From assembly GCA_963971405.1 (NCBI GenBank), contig OZ020485.1, forward strand, positions 7,192,001 through 7,256,000: a stretch of DNA of 64,000 nt, read 5' to 3'. The DNA comes from Psococerastis gibbosa. Lineage: Eukaryota > Arthropoda > Insecta > Psocodea > Psocidae. Below are positions 55,030 to 64,000 of the stretch, in pieces (position 1 is the stretch's first letter; each line of letters starts with the position of its first letter). Position numbers and translations under genes: made by a program. Under the pieces are notes generated by a model. It did no database searches, was not told where the DNA came from, and saw only the letters and a list, made by a program, of their open reading frames with translations.

Positions 55030-55770
55030 TATCATAGTCAAAGATGGCGGCCAACTAAATAAACCGTTCTTTGCAGCTCTTAATTTTATTAATGATAATT
55101 TCAGTAAAATACAGTTTTTTTTTCTCTCTTTTTTGTGTAATATTGGTGACTTGATCGTATTGGAAGCAATTTAAAATGAATTCAGAATTACTGGCTTTGT
55201 TGAAGGAAATGAAGCTGATTCGTTACGACCTAAACAAGGTGAAAGCTGATGGAAACAACACAAGTAAAGATCAAACTGTAAGTTTAATTGAAACCAGATT
55301 CACAGACTTTAGGAACTGACTGAAGAGAGCTGCCTCAGAACCCCAGCATTTAGAACTACATTGTTACAGCATTCACACTCTATTCTCTCAGTAAAAGCTT
55401 ACAATTTGCTCCCTCTATCAGTTAAATCAGCATTAAATCTAACTATTTACAAAGCTAAAATTAAAAAACAACTCAGCCAATACCCTGAAATACACAAAAA
55501 CCGTCTTTTATAGTCCTAACAGCCACCCAGAATGTCAGCATGTGCTTTAATGCATTGCATGTTTAGTTATTGCAACTAAAATTTAATAATTATTATTCGC
55601 TTATCTTAGTTTTCAATTTTTAGCCTTTAGTTTTAGCTATTAGCTATATTAAAAGGGGGCCCAGCACAGGCTCGTCCTAAAGGGTCCGTCCTACTGATAT
55701 TAAACTTATAAAATAATTGTAAATCTATATTTTGAAGGAAATAAAAATTTACTTTACATTACATTTGCAT
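55030..55770 (+). mobile_element. Internally deleted non-LTR retroposon
   Basis: The front part has AAAGATGGCGGCCAAC and, after it, a short frame (55176-55319) MNSELLALLKEMKLIRYDLN..SLIETRFTDFRN, like the coiled start of an ORF1 protein. Soon after comes the very end of a reverse transcriptase: VKAYNLLPLSVKSALNLTIY..NRLL and TAG (55391-55513). A 3' region follows with AAAAGGGGGCCCAGCACAGG. Everything between (most of ORF1, endonuclease, polymerase) is missing. It looks like a deletion derivative of a CR1/jockey-like LINE with both ends kept. Confidence 0.5.
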
Positions 55771-56147
55771 GCGTCAATTCATCTACTAATAATGTATGGG
55801 GTCTATTATGGCTTCATCAAACCGCACTCTAAAGCAGTGGATCCCAAGCTGTGGGGCACAGCGCTTCATCAGGGAGCCATGGGACCTCGGGAGAAAAAAC
55901 TTATGAATTTTCGGAATAATTGAAAATAATTTTTTTTTTTTTAAATTACACCATAGCACTAGGTTTCCGCCATCAGCTTTCTTGTAGCCCAATACAACAC
56001 ATAATCTGGTGAACCTCTGCTACTGACAAGAGCCTGGCACGTCTTAGGATGATTTCCGTCCATTTCTTCCCGGGTGTCGCATAAATTGAAAATAATGAAA
56101 TGAAAAATTATATAATAACGAAGGCTTTCACGGCCGGAGTCTAATAA

Positions 56148-56466
56148 GGGGACAGAAGAATCCGGACTAATAGGCCGTGGTCGATTTGAAAGTAGGCTTC
56201 CAAACGTTTCGTCAACAACTGCGGTTGACATCTTCAGTGACACTACGTACACGTTTTCTTCTAAGATTGTATCGCGGAGGTACGGTAGCAACTGACTGAG
56301 TTGGTGCAGGTATGATTCGTTGCGCAGGCGTTCGGGTTTCTGTTTGGCTCGTTGGCGTCATTCTCTTTGTTGTTGTTTTGCTGAGGCCTGGAGTCCATAA
56401 TTATTTTATTTACTTTTAATCCTTCTTCCTATCTGTTAGCCTATTAGCCCGGATTCTTTTGTCCCC
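56148..56466. mobile_element. TIR element H, copy 2 (longer)
   Basis: The ends are GGGGACAGAAGAATCCGG and CCGGATTCTTTTGTCCCC. Next to the left end is ACTAATAGGCCGTGGTCG, also found in the hairpin at 13359-13500. The inside has ACGTTTCGTCAACAACTG and GACATCTTCAGTG. It is non-coding. Confidence 0.6.
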
Positions 56467-56869
56467 TTAATGAAAAATTAGTCCATAATGGAAAGAATTT
56501 CGGGTTTCAACCATGAAGCCATGATTGCAAAATCTGAGCTCATAATACATAAACTATAATGAACAAGTAGGGAAGGGACAGCGAAGCGTGAAAAAAGAAA
56601 GGTCGAAAAAGACAAGAAGAAGGTAGTTGGAGAAAGGGAAGCCACGGCGGTGCACCGAGAGGACACTTCACCTTGGTTACGAGAAATGTCATTGCTAGAG
56701 TGCTAGACTCTTACTGGCAAATAGAACATTGGAACACCCCCCCCCCCTCCCCACTACCGGATTTTAATATAAAGTCAAATTTCTCATTAAATGTCGATAA
56801 TAGAGCTATTAATGAGAGAAGTAGAAGAAATGCTACTCTGCATTTTGATATCTAGTAACACATAAAGTA

Positions 56870-57340
56870 TATTGTAGTCGTTGTTAAATTACACAAACCC
56901 CAATAGGTAACTTGCCCCCTGACAGTTTGGTACTGGGCCCGGGGGCTGAAAAAAAGACTCAATTTTCATGAAAAATGACAAAAAAATTATTTTTCTGTCG
57001 AACCTTTCTGTCGCTGCTATCTATCTTCAGGCATGTTTTAGGTGTTAAATAGAGCAACAAAACCGAACCAGTTGCTTTCCCAAGCTAAGTTTTGGTCTTG
57101 TATTTAAATGTCCCAATACAATGCATACTCTGCCATTATTACTGCCTTGTAACTATATTGGTCTGCCCGTTCTAGACCATGTGATCGGCCCATCGATCAA
57201 TTCAGTGCTTTGGGATAGGGAGCTCAAGGCAATCGAAATTTCACACAGGGACAATTATTTACCATCATATTATCTACTTAGATATACTAATATATTGTAT
57301 ACTCGTACCGGCTCTTTATTAATTGACAGAAATTGCATAA
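56870..57340 (+). repeat. Repeat D, copy 7 (diverged right half)
   Basis: It shares TAGTCGTTGTTAA, GCATGTTTTAGGTGTTAAAT and the TGCCATTATTACTG block with 5280-5580. Neither end is preserved. Confidence 0.45.
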
Positions 57341-57757
57341 GGTAATAAATATTTTAAATTTAGACATCGTGTGTGGGGGGGGGGGGGGGGGCTTATTTCT
57401 CTTGGGTCGTGCAGTGCATACACAGAGCATGATAGAGAATGTGTATTGTAATTTATGTATAATGGGGAAGTTCTGATCATCTCACACCAATGAGGAGTTA
57501 CGTAAGTGTATTATTCTACATTTGTAAATCAAACGCCATTAAAGATCATCAGATACCAAATGAACGAGCGGACTATTCAAGTGTAGTGAAAGTCTTCTCC
57601 ATTGCTATAGATAATTAATGCAGATAGTAGTATAAACAAAATGTGACTGGGAATTATTGCAATATGGCAAAATGTACATAATACCAACAGCTGGTAGCAA
57701 ATAGATTAGATTTATTTATGTAGTTGATTATGCTCTTATGTTATAGCCATGTGCATA
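57341..57757. other. Unassigned stretch 57.3-57.8 kb
   Basis: A G tract at 57375-57391 is the only notable feature. I see no gene. Confidence 0.35.
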
Positions 57758-58181
57758 GGCGCCCATTCCACATACGTACAACGTCAATGAAAATTATGAA
57801 ATTGAAGGACATTTCAATTTCTCATTGATGGGGGCCATTCCATATGTTTTTCAAAAATTGACAATTTTCAATTGAAGCGTATGCGCCAAATTTTTGAAAT
57901 TTGTTTCTTGAAATTGTATTTGTTTTCTTCGTCGCCTTATTATTTAATCCTTATTATAATTTTTATACAGAAATGCTTTCTTTTTAGAGAAATCAATTAA
58001 AATAGTTGTACTTGTCATATCACATGACGCCATTTTTTAATTTTAGATTGTTTCATTGTTTGTGATTTTACTCTATTATCAATTGATCATTGATCAATTT
58101 TAACAGTGGCATAGAGTAAAATTGAAATGCCCTTCAATTTCATAATTTTCATTGACGTTGTACGTATGTGGAATGGGCACC
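57758..58181. mobile_element. Long-hairpin MITE family A, copy 6 (divergent subfamily)
   Basis: The ends are GGCGCCCATTCCACATACG and its inverse. The arms then read TACAACGTCAATGAAAATT rather than the usual arm. The centre keeps CATGACGCCATTTTTTAATT. The flanks are ATA and TTA. It is the same family with a replaced arm. Confidence 0.75.
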
Positions 58182-58980
58182 TTACATCAATGCTTTTATT
58201 GATGCATTGTTACATCATATGTACGAGCGTAGATATTTTCAATACATTCTTTCATTTTTCTTCTCTCCTTCCTTAAAAATGTCAAGCGATCATTATCTGA
58301 GATAATAAGAACGAAACAGATGAAATAATTGTGACTTGCGTTCCAAAAGGTTAAGTTATTAGGACTATTATTATATTATTGCCGGCCGCCTTACCAAGTT
58401 GAATCCAGCAGACCAGAGCAGGTTCAAAGATGCAGATAACTTGGTAATGTGCACAGTGCCGGTAGGGAAACATGGTAGGACTTGTCCTGGTCACCTCCGA
58501 ACTAATCGAGTGACTTCACTGTGTTTCCCAAGTGGTTCGGAATCCACTATAATCAGGAGGTCCCCTGTCCTATGGGCCCACAGTGTGGCCTGGGACTGTG
58601 TCCAAACATACAACTACTACTATTAGGACTATTTAAAAAATGGACACATTAAATATTAATATTAAATTTACTTAAAGCTACCATTACAAGAACAAGCAAG
58701 ATTTTAGAGATTACGTCAAGCATAATATCATTGATATCATTTTAAGGCTACCAATCTTCTCTCGTCTCACCTGCCAGTTTGTCAGGTGAAACAGTAAAGA
58801 AAACTAAGCAACCTACCGGCCATTTCGACACAGCTGACTTTCAATGCGTCAAGGCAACGGTTGATAAGGACAAACAAATAATTATTGACTGAAAGCTATT
58901 CTATTACACCAGTTTGATAGATAGTAAAATACAATAATGCGCAGTTCACTCTGTGGTATGGGATCTTCAACAAATCTTCA
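58182..58980. other. Unassigned stretch 58.2-59.0 kb
   Basis: A GC-richer block at 58380-58620 (GGTTCGGAATCC, an ACT-repeat end) may be an unrecognised retroposon. I see no second copy. Confidence 0.35.
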
Positions 58981-59502
58981 AGAGCCGGTCCGAGTTTACT
59001 CGAACATGTTTTCCAATTTATCAACATTTGTAGATGGAGAATATGAGTAATTTCATGGTAAATAATTTTCCAGTGGTTAAATTTCCGATATCTCGGGGGG
59101 GGGGGGGGGGGGGACTAGAATATATGTGAATTTAAAAGAAATCGTTTGGAGCCGTTTTCGAGAAATAATTATTTTACAAGTTTTTTTTGGAGTTTTTTGA
59201 GAATAAAACCCCCCCAAATTGAGTTAACCCAAAATAAAAAAAATTGTCCCGAGGTATGATTTTTTTGAACCTATATACAAAATTTCATCAAAATCGGCCA
59301 AGTAGTTTGCCCGGAAATCGATGAACAGACATACAGACAGACATACAGACAGACATACAGACAGAGCGACAGACAGACATTTTGTAAAAACCACTTTTTT
59401 GGGTTCCTGGGATCTCAAAACGTGTAAATCCGTTGAAATCTCGGAATCGAAAATTTCGACGATCACAAAGCTTTCCTTATACTAAGCATAAATTGGAAAG
59501 CA
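58981..59502 (-). repeat. Repeat D, copy 6 (internal deletion)
   Basis: Both ends are present (CGAGTTTACTCG hairpin at 58990, GCATAAATTGGAAAGC at 59487-59502). The middle is shortened and replaced by a G tract at 59095-59113. The CAGACAGACA microsatellite is expanded. Confidence 0.7.
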
Positions 59503-60210
59503 AAAAGTGCTAAATATGCCGGTGAGCTTCTTCTGGCTTCACATCGGCGCCTTAAGGAAGGGGAAGGTAGGCCAGTGCTGTTGCACATGGTCTTATCACT
59601 AATGTCCGTAAAGCTCAAAAGGAGGAGACTCCTATCCCCCATACCCGTACTGTACTAACTCAGGCCAGATCCCCCCCCCCCGCAACAAAAACCTGCGCAC
59701 AGCCTTGGTACCGAGCATACCTTTGTGAAATTGAATTGTTTTATTAAAACAATGGAGTGCAGTAAATTCGGATTTATTTTCCAATTATGAGTGTGTGTAC
59801 TTTACACACACCTGGTGGCTGGTGGCTGGTCCACTTTTTTATCTTTAATACTCTTACAATATTGTATTAATTTAATTTGGCATCGGAATAATAGGTGTAA
59901 TACCCAGAAACGGATCCAGCAGCCCATTTGGGGGGGGGGGGGGGGGTAAATAAAAAAACCCACCGGGGTTCCTTCAATTGATCCAGGGTCAACTGAAAAT
60001 TTGCTCTTTGTCGGCCCAATAAATATTGGCAAAATGTCACGACTACCTCAATTTCGGCCAGAACAATAACCGAAAGAGATGTTTTATTATACACGAAACT
60101 GGTTGCGTGTGAGTTGCCACTACGGACGTTCACGTCCGTCTACCTTTAGAAACTATGGGAAAATACTCCACACGGTCCAGTTCTAGACAAGATAAAACAT
60201 GGGAAAATAC
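59503..60210. other. Unassigned stretch 59.5-60.2 kb
   Basis: A piece of a poly-G element (ACGGATCCAGCAGCCCATTT then a G tract) lies at 59910-59946. I see no gene. Confidence 0.35.
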
Positions 60211-60218
60211 AGGAGCCG

Positions 60219-60650
60219 TTATATTTGGGTACATCGGCCGTCGCCCTTGCATTAGTTATGAAGGGGCAAACGGTTTCTGTAGTATCTGAAGTCGGAAGGA
60301 ATTTTTGTATTCTTGTCGGCATATTACAATGTTCGTTTGATGACGCTAAATGACACAAACAATTCAATAAAGAAACCGCGGAATCGGTTGTAAGTAAAAA
60401 CGGAGTTGCAAGGTGAAATGGATCATATATTTATGATATATAAATATAGTTATATTTGGGTACAGCGGCCGCCGCCCTTGCATTACTTATGAAGGGGCAA
60501 ATGGTTACTGTAATATCTGAAGTCGGAAGGAATTATTTTTTATTTTTTTCAGCATATTCGTTTGTTGACGCTAAATCACAGAAACAATTCAATAAAGAAG
60601 TCACGGAATCGGTTGTAAGTCGAAACAGAGCTGCAAAGTGAAATGGATCA
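60219..60650. repeat. Tandem duplication, two units of about 200 bp
   Basis: Unit 1 (60219-60426) and unit 2 (60450-60650) share TTATATTTGGGTAC, CGCCCTTGCATTA, TATGAAGGGGCAAA, TCTGAAGTCGGAAGGAAT and GAATCGGTTGTAAGT. They differ by substitutions and small indels. The frame through both is not conserved, so I do not call a gene. Confidence 0.7.
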
Positions 60651-60980
60651 CTCACGTTTTGTAATTTGTAAATCTAATGGAAAAATATAGGAAAACTAAA
60701 CTAAAAGCAGTACTCTCTGGAAAGTTGTCAATTCGAACTACTACCGCCTGCACTAGGGGTATTCACTGTGTTGGGTTTACCCTAAGGGAATATAGGAAAC
60801 TGAGGGAAAGTGAAAAAATAGAACTCCGGTTTTTGATTAGAATTAATATGATGTCATAAGGAAACCTGTCTCCCTAACATTCCCACTTTACTCAACCCAC
60901 TAGGTGGGTAACTGCACTTGGGGAATCGAAAACGGCCATATTTGTTGTTGTTTGCTTTTAATTTTTATTTAATTTGAAAA

Positions 60981-61444
60981 ATGAGCTCTGCGACAGAAAT
61001 TAATAAAAAAAGAAACATATGGCAAGAGGTGTGGACTACAACAGATGTTAATAAGTTAATAACCAAAAGTAAAGAAACTTTGGAAGTTAGGTTAGGTTTT
61101 TCTATTTCTATGGTTGGCGGAGGTATCCTCACGCTGAGCTATTTCTCTATTTTCCCTTTATCCCATTTCTACCAACACAGTGAATAATATTAACCAAAAA
61201 CGCTTCGAAAATATTTTCAAATTCAATTGTAATGGCCTTGATATTCTGCATTACAGATCAAACAGTATGGGTATGCACAGCAAGATTTGGGGTAGTAATC
61301 TACAAGAAGCGTTTTGCAGCACATGGTTTCGTGTTTTACCAGCGCAGCGAACGGAAACTGGAAAAACTACTTCCCATTACGGAGATTTCAATTAAGATTA
61401 AATCATATGCTGAGATTACAGACAAAATAAATGAACTGTATTAG
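60981..61444 (+). other. Candidate small gene, two possible exons (unrecognised)
   Basis: The first frame (60981-61187) starts MSSATEINKKRNIWQEVWTT and runs to KETLEVRLGF. A donor-like G/GTTTTT or AG/GTTAGG lies near 61090. A second open block, from an acceptor-like TGCATTACAG at 61256, reads QTVWVCTARFGVVIYKKRFA and ends KINELY and TAG at 61444. One donor choice joins them in frame. I do not recognise the product and the splice sites are weak. It could also be chance. Confidence 0.25.
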
Positions 61445-61659
61445 GTAACGGTTATGGGCAAGGCCCAAAACTAAACTTTTGCATATGTTTCATATCTAAT
61501 GTAGCTGACGCAGTCACGCCCGGCTGTATCAATTTGGGAATGAGGCACTAGGCTCAACTTAAACATTTTCGAGTGATTTCAAAGAACGTAGAATTGAGTG
61601 TATGACCTGCCAATGGATAACATTCCTAAATAAAATAAAAAACAATGTGCCAAAATGTG

Positions 61660-62045
61660 CCCTCATCTGATTAGGGGGTCAACTCCCAAGGCGCCCATGA
61701 TTAACTGATGGAGAGAGGCATATTGGATAACTTTTTATGTGATTTGATTCATTTTACGACGAAATTTACGACGGCTTTGTTGATAATTTGAATTATAATG
61801 AAGTAGACGTAAAAATTAATAGCTGTTATTGGACGATTAACCTATCACTTGGGTTTAGATTATCAACTAAAGTCGCTGTAAATTCAAAAGTTATTTATTG
61901 CGGGAAAGAATGATTTACCAAAGCCAACCAATCAACAATTAGAGCAAGGATACGTTAATCGTGGACGCTATAATCGGTAATTGACTTCCAATCACAACAG
62001 GTAATTCTGTAAGAAAGTTGTCCATTGCCAAATTGCGGTAAGCAT
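61660..62045. repeat. Interspersed repeat C, copy 2 (inverted)
   Basis: On the minus strand it matches 15590-16010 (TTGTTGATTGGTTG, TTGAATTTACAGCGAC, ATTATCAACAAAGCC). The right edge has AAAGTTGTCCATTGCC. It is diverged and non-coding. Confidence 0.55.
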
Positions 62046-63444
62046 TGGCAACCTTTCTTATAGTTTATTGAGTACCGCATTTCGGTATCGGATAGTTAGC
62101 CTACTTCGAACACACCCTTAGGGTCGATCCGAACATCTTGCTGATGGCTTGTTGACAGATAGGTAAGTGGATCTAGGTTAGTTAATTTTTAAATTCTTCA
62201 AATATATAAATTAGTAAAGACTTTCTTTGAAGTAAATATGGTGAATTTTATATTAGTTTTCTTGGCAATGCCTATTGTGTCCTCGTAAATTGTAGCATAG
62301 TTGTTACAGTATGTATATTATTGTGTATTGATATTATATACATACCTAATACACGTATTAATCTGATTGTATTACCATGTAAGGTCACCCACTGAATCCA
62401 AAGAGAAAGGCACACTTCTATTGTGTTATAATAAACAATCAGCCAAATCTTACCTGCAACAAAATTAAACATTAGTAACCCTTCACAGTAATATTGGCAT
62501 AATAGGTTTGTGAATTGCAGTGCTGCATGTATAGAAAACTAAATTGAAGAAATGTCAACTTGGCTATGAACCGTCTTATGATGAAAACGCACAGTACAGT
62601 ATACCATAAATATCGTACAATTGCATATATATACAATAATTTCACATACATCCAAGAGCTCGGTTATAAGAGACATTGTGTGCCAAGCCGGGAGTTCTGT
62701 AGTTGCCGAGATAGTAATTACTAAAAGAGGTTCAAGTCCTATGCCTACCACTTGAAACCAATATGAGTAAATTTTACTTCTAAAATATGTTCTTTTATAA
62801 CCGTGGTAGTGTTCTTAACTAAGCGAGTTACATTCCAATGGCATATGAAGATTCGAAGAAAATATTATCCGAGCCTTCAATAGTCGAGTTCTACTCTACA
62901 AAATTTTGCTTTTAATTATACGTTTATACTAGCTTCGCTTCGATTTCTTAAGAGGCCCTTCGTTTTCACTCTCAAAAACATCATTGTGATGCTCCTTCAT
63001 ATACCCCAGGGCTGCTTCTAGGCTCTAACAGACGCTTTTCATAATTTAATAAATTAACAACCAGCTTAGTGAAATAATGAGCTTTGCCATCACCCCGTAG
63101 AAGAATGTAAAAGAAAATTTACACTTGGAGCTTTAAAAAAACAACATTTTTGTGGAATACATCTCCTGCCATAATGGAAAATAAAGCCGAATGGTATACA
63201 AATGACAGAAAATATTTTATTAGGGCAATTTTTACATTATTATTTACTATGGATGGCTGTAGCTATACCATGCTTACAAGATCTGCATACAAAATTGCTT
63301 AGGTTTGCGATCTATATAATTCAGTTCCTATTCAACTAGTCTACACTCTGCAAGCTTTATCGAGGCTGTATTCTCACTATACTCTTTTCCTTGCCTGTTA
63401 ACCCCCAACACCGGGCAATATATTAAAAATTCATTTTTCAAAAC
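62046..63444. other. Unassigned stretch 62.0-63.4 kb
   Basis: AT-rich. A B-box-like GGTTCAAGTCC at 62730 hints at a SINE relic. The minus frame at 62272-62472 is hydrophobic but has no family match or clear exon borders. I see no confident gene. Confidence 0.35.
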
Positions 63445-63461
63445 AGTAAAAAGTAAATTCG

Positions 63462-63699
63462 TGTCGGGGTGGTACTACCCGTGGTACAGGAGTTTTCAGG
63501 TTGCATCAACAGCCTCCTGTTTAACCTATCGACAGTCAGGGAAGACTGCCGGGACCGCCGGCTTTACATGCCCTCCGAAGCATGGTAGTCAGAAGATAAA
63601 TAATTGTACCACTAGAAAATTTTGGCATTCGGGTGGGACTCGAACCAGTCACCTTCTGGATGATAGTCCGAGTCGTTACCTCTACGCCATTCTGACTAC
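63462..63699 (-). mobile_element. tRNA-derived SINE S3, copy 2
   Basis: The minus strand has the A-box-like AATGGCGTAGAGGTAACG and the B box GGTTCGAGTCCC. The shared body CCATGCTTCGGAGGGCATGT follows, then a GC-rich tail. It has the same layout as 32419-32612. Confidence 0.6.
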
Positions 63700-63871
63700 T
63701 TCAAAACAGTAATATTCACACTCACGTTTTCGCTTATCAAGCGAACATGGAGCAAATGGCACTGAAAAATATACTTGTAATTGTTAATTTTCTATGATTA
63801 ACCCTAACAATGCCCACTCTCTCCCCAGGTAATAACAATAGTAGCATAGTAGTAGTAGAGTAGTAGACAAT

Positions 63872-63985
63872 CTGTCGGTTCTGCAGAGAAGAATAGACCG
63901 GCTGGCACATTTTAACTGGCTGTCCAGCCCAATGGCTTCTTGAAATCTGGAAATATAGGCGAGCAGGAGAACCCGGTTGTGGATA
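63872..63985 (+). pseudogene. Decayed LINE zinc-knuckle fragment
   Basis: The frame reads CRFCREE, a stop, TGWHILTGCPAQW and IWKYRRAGEPGC. The C-x2-C..H..C pattern matches the zinc knuckle near the end of L1 and L2 (CRFCKEK..AEHIICSC). It is a short relic near the window edge. Confidence 0.45.
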
Positions 63986-64000
63986 TTAGTCCTACAGCTA

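Noticed and set aside
55959..56291. Minus-strand frame of 110 codons at 56 kb
   Set aside because: It overlaps the TIR element H and has no family features.
59330..59385. ACAGACAGACAT repeats as a CRISPR array
   Set aside because: They are simple microsatellites inside repeat D in eukaryotic DNA, with no spacer structure.
62272..62472. Hydrophobic minus-strand frame as the missing GALNT2 membrane anchor exon
   Set aside because: It has no GALNT N-terminal pattern, ambiguous splice borders (CAGGTAAG works both ways) and a distance of over 10 kb. It is not supportable.

Overview
This is eukaryotic, AT-rich DNA: a gene-poor stretch with spliced genes, multi-kilobase introns and a dense load of retroposons and short DNA transposons. 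The proteins and the mix of repeats (RNase H-bearing LINEs, RTE-like LINEs, tRNA-derived SINEs, TWA-flanked MITEs, a Transib element) fit an arthropod. An insect, perhaps a hemipteran, is my best guess, but that is inference and not proven by the sequence.

Host genes. (1) 1-3943, minus strand: four exons of an ankyrin-repeat protein whose 3' end lies outside the window. (2) 9266-10678, plus strand: a complete two-exon KRR1, a KH-domain factor of the small-subunit processome. (3) 15183-52076, minus strand: nine exons of a GALNT2-type polypeptide N-acetylgalactosaminyltransferase, covering the stem, the GT27 catalytic domain and the ricin-like lectin domain. All splice phases agree and together the exons give 539 codons plus a stop. 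Only the N-terminal membrane anchor is missing, presumably encoded beyond 52 kb or outside the window. KRR1 and GALNT2 converge tail to tail. The ankyrin gene and KRR1 diverge across about 5.3 kb of repeats.

Main discovery. At 42181-46432, inside the 15-kb intron between the first two in-window GALNT2 exons, lies an apparently complete Transib DNA transposon, from the superfamily that gave rise to RAG1 of V(D)J recombination. It has perfect 36-bp terminal inverted repeats starting with CACAGTG, the same heptamer as recombination signal sequences. It has an intact 5-bp target duplication (CGCCG) and a four-exon transposase of about 663 residues without stops or frameshifts. The RAG1-like acidic triad and C-x2-C motif are in place. 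Each terminus also carries CCAAAA exactly 23 bp after the heptamer. Four 127-bp tandem repeats with a YY1/Pho-like motif lie at the end distal to the transposase start.

Other mobile DNA. Three 5'-truncated LINEs sit among the last GALNT2 exons with clear target duplications: 16100-19390 and 20233-21893 carry RNase H; 22248-24031 is RTE-like. Two of them keep an open reading frame from the truncation point to the stop. Older LINE pieces occur at 11.0-12.1, 24.2, 32.7, 34.3, 39.9, 49.4, 55.1 and 63.9 kb. Six copies of a roughly 380-bp long-hairpin MITE with TWA duplications (PIF/Harbinger-like), and a 121-bp near-perfect hairpin sharing its ends, are scattered through the window. An unclassified repeat with a hairpin at each end occurs seven times. 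Several SINE and TIR families are also present. From 52.1 kb to the end I see no confident host exon.
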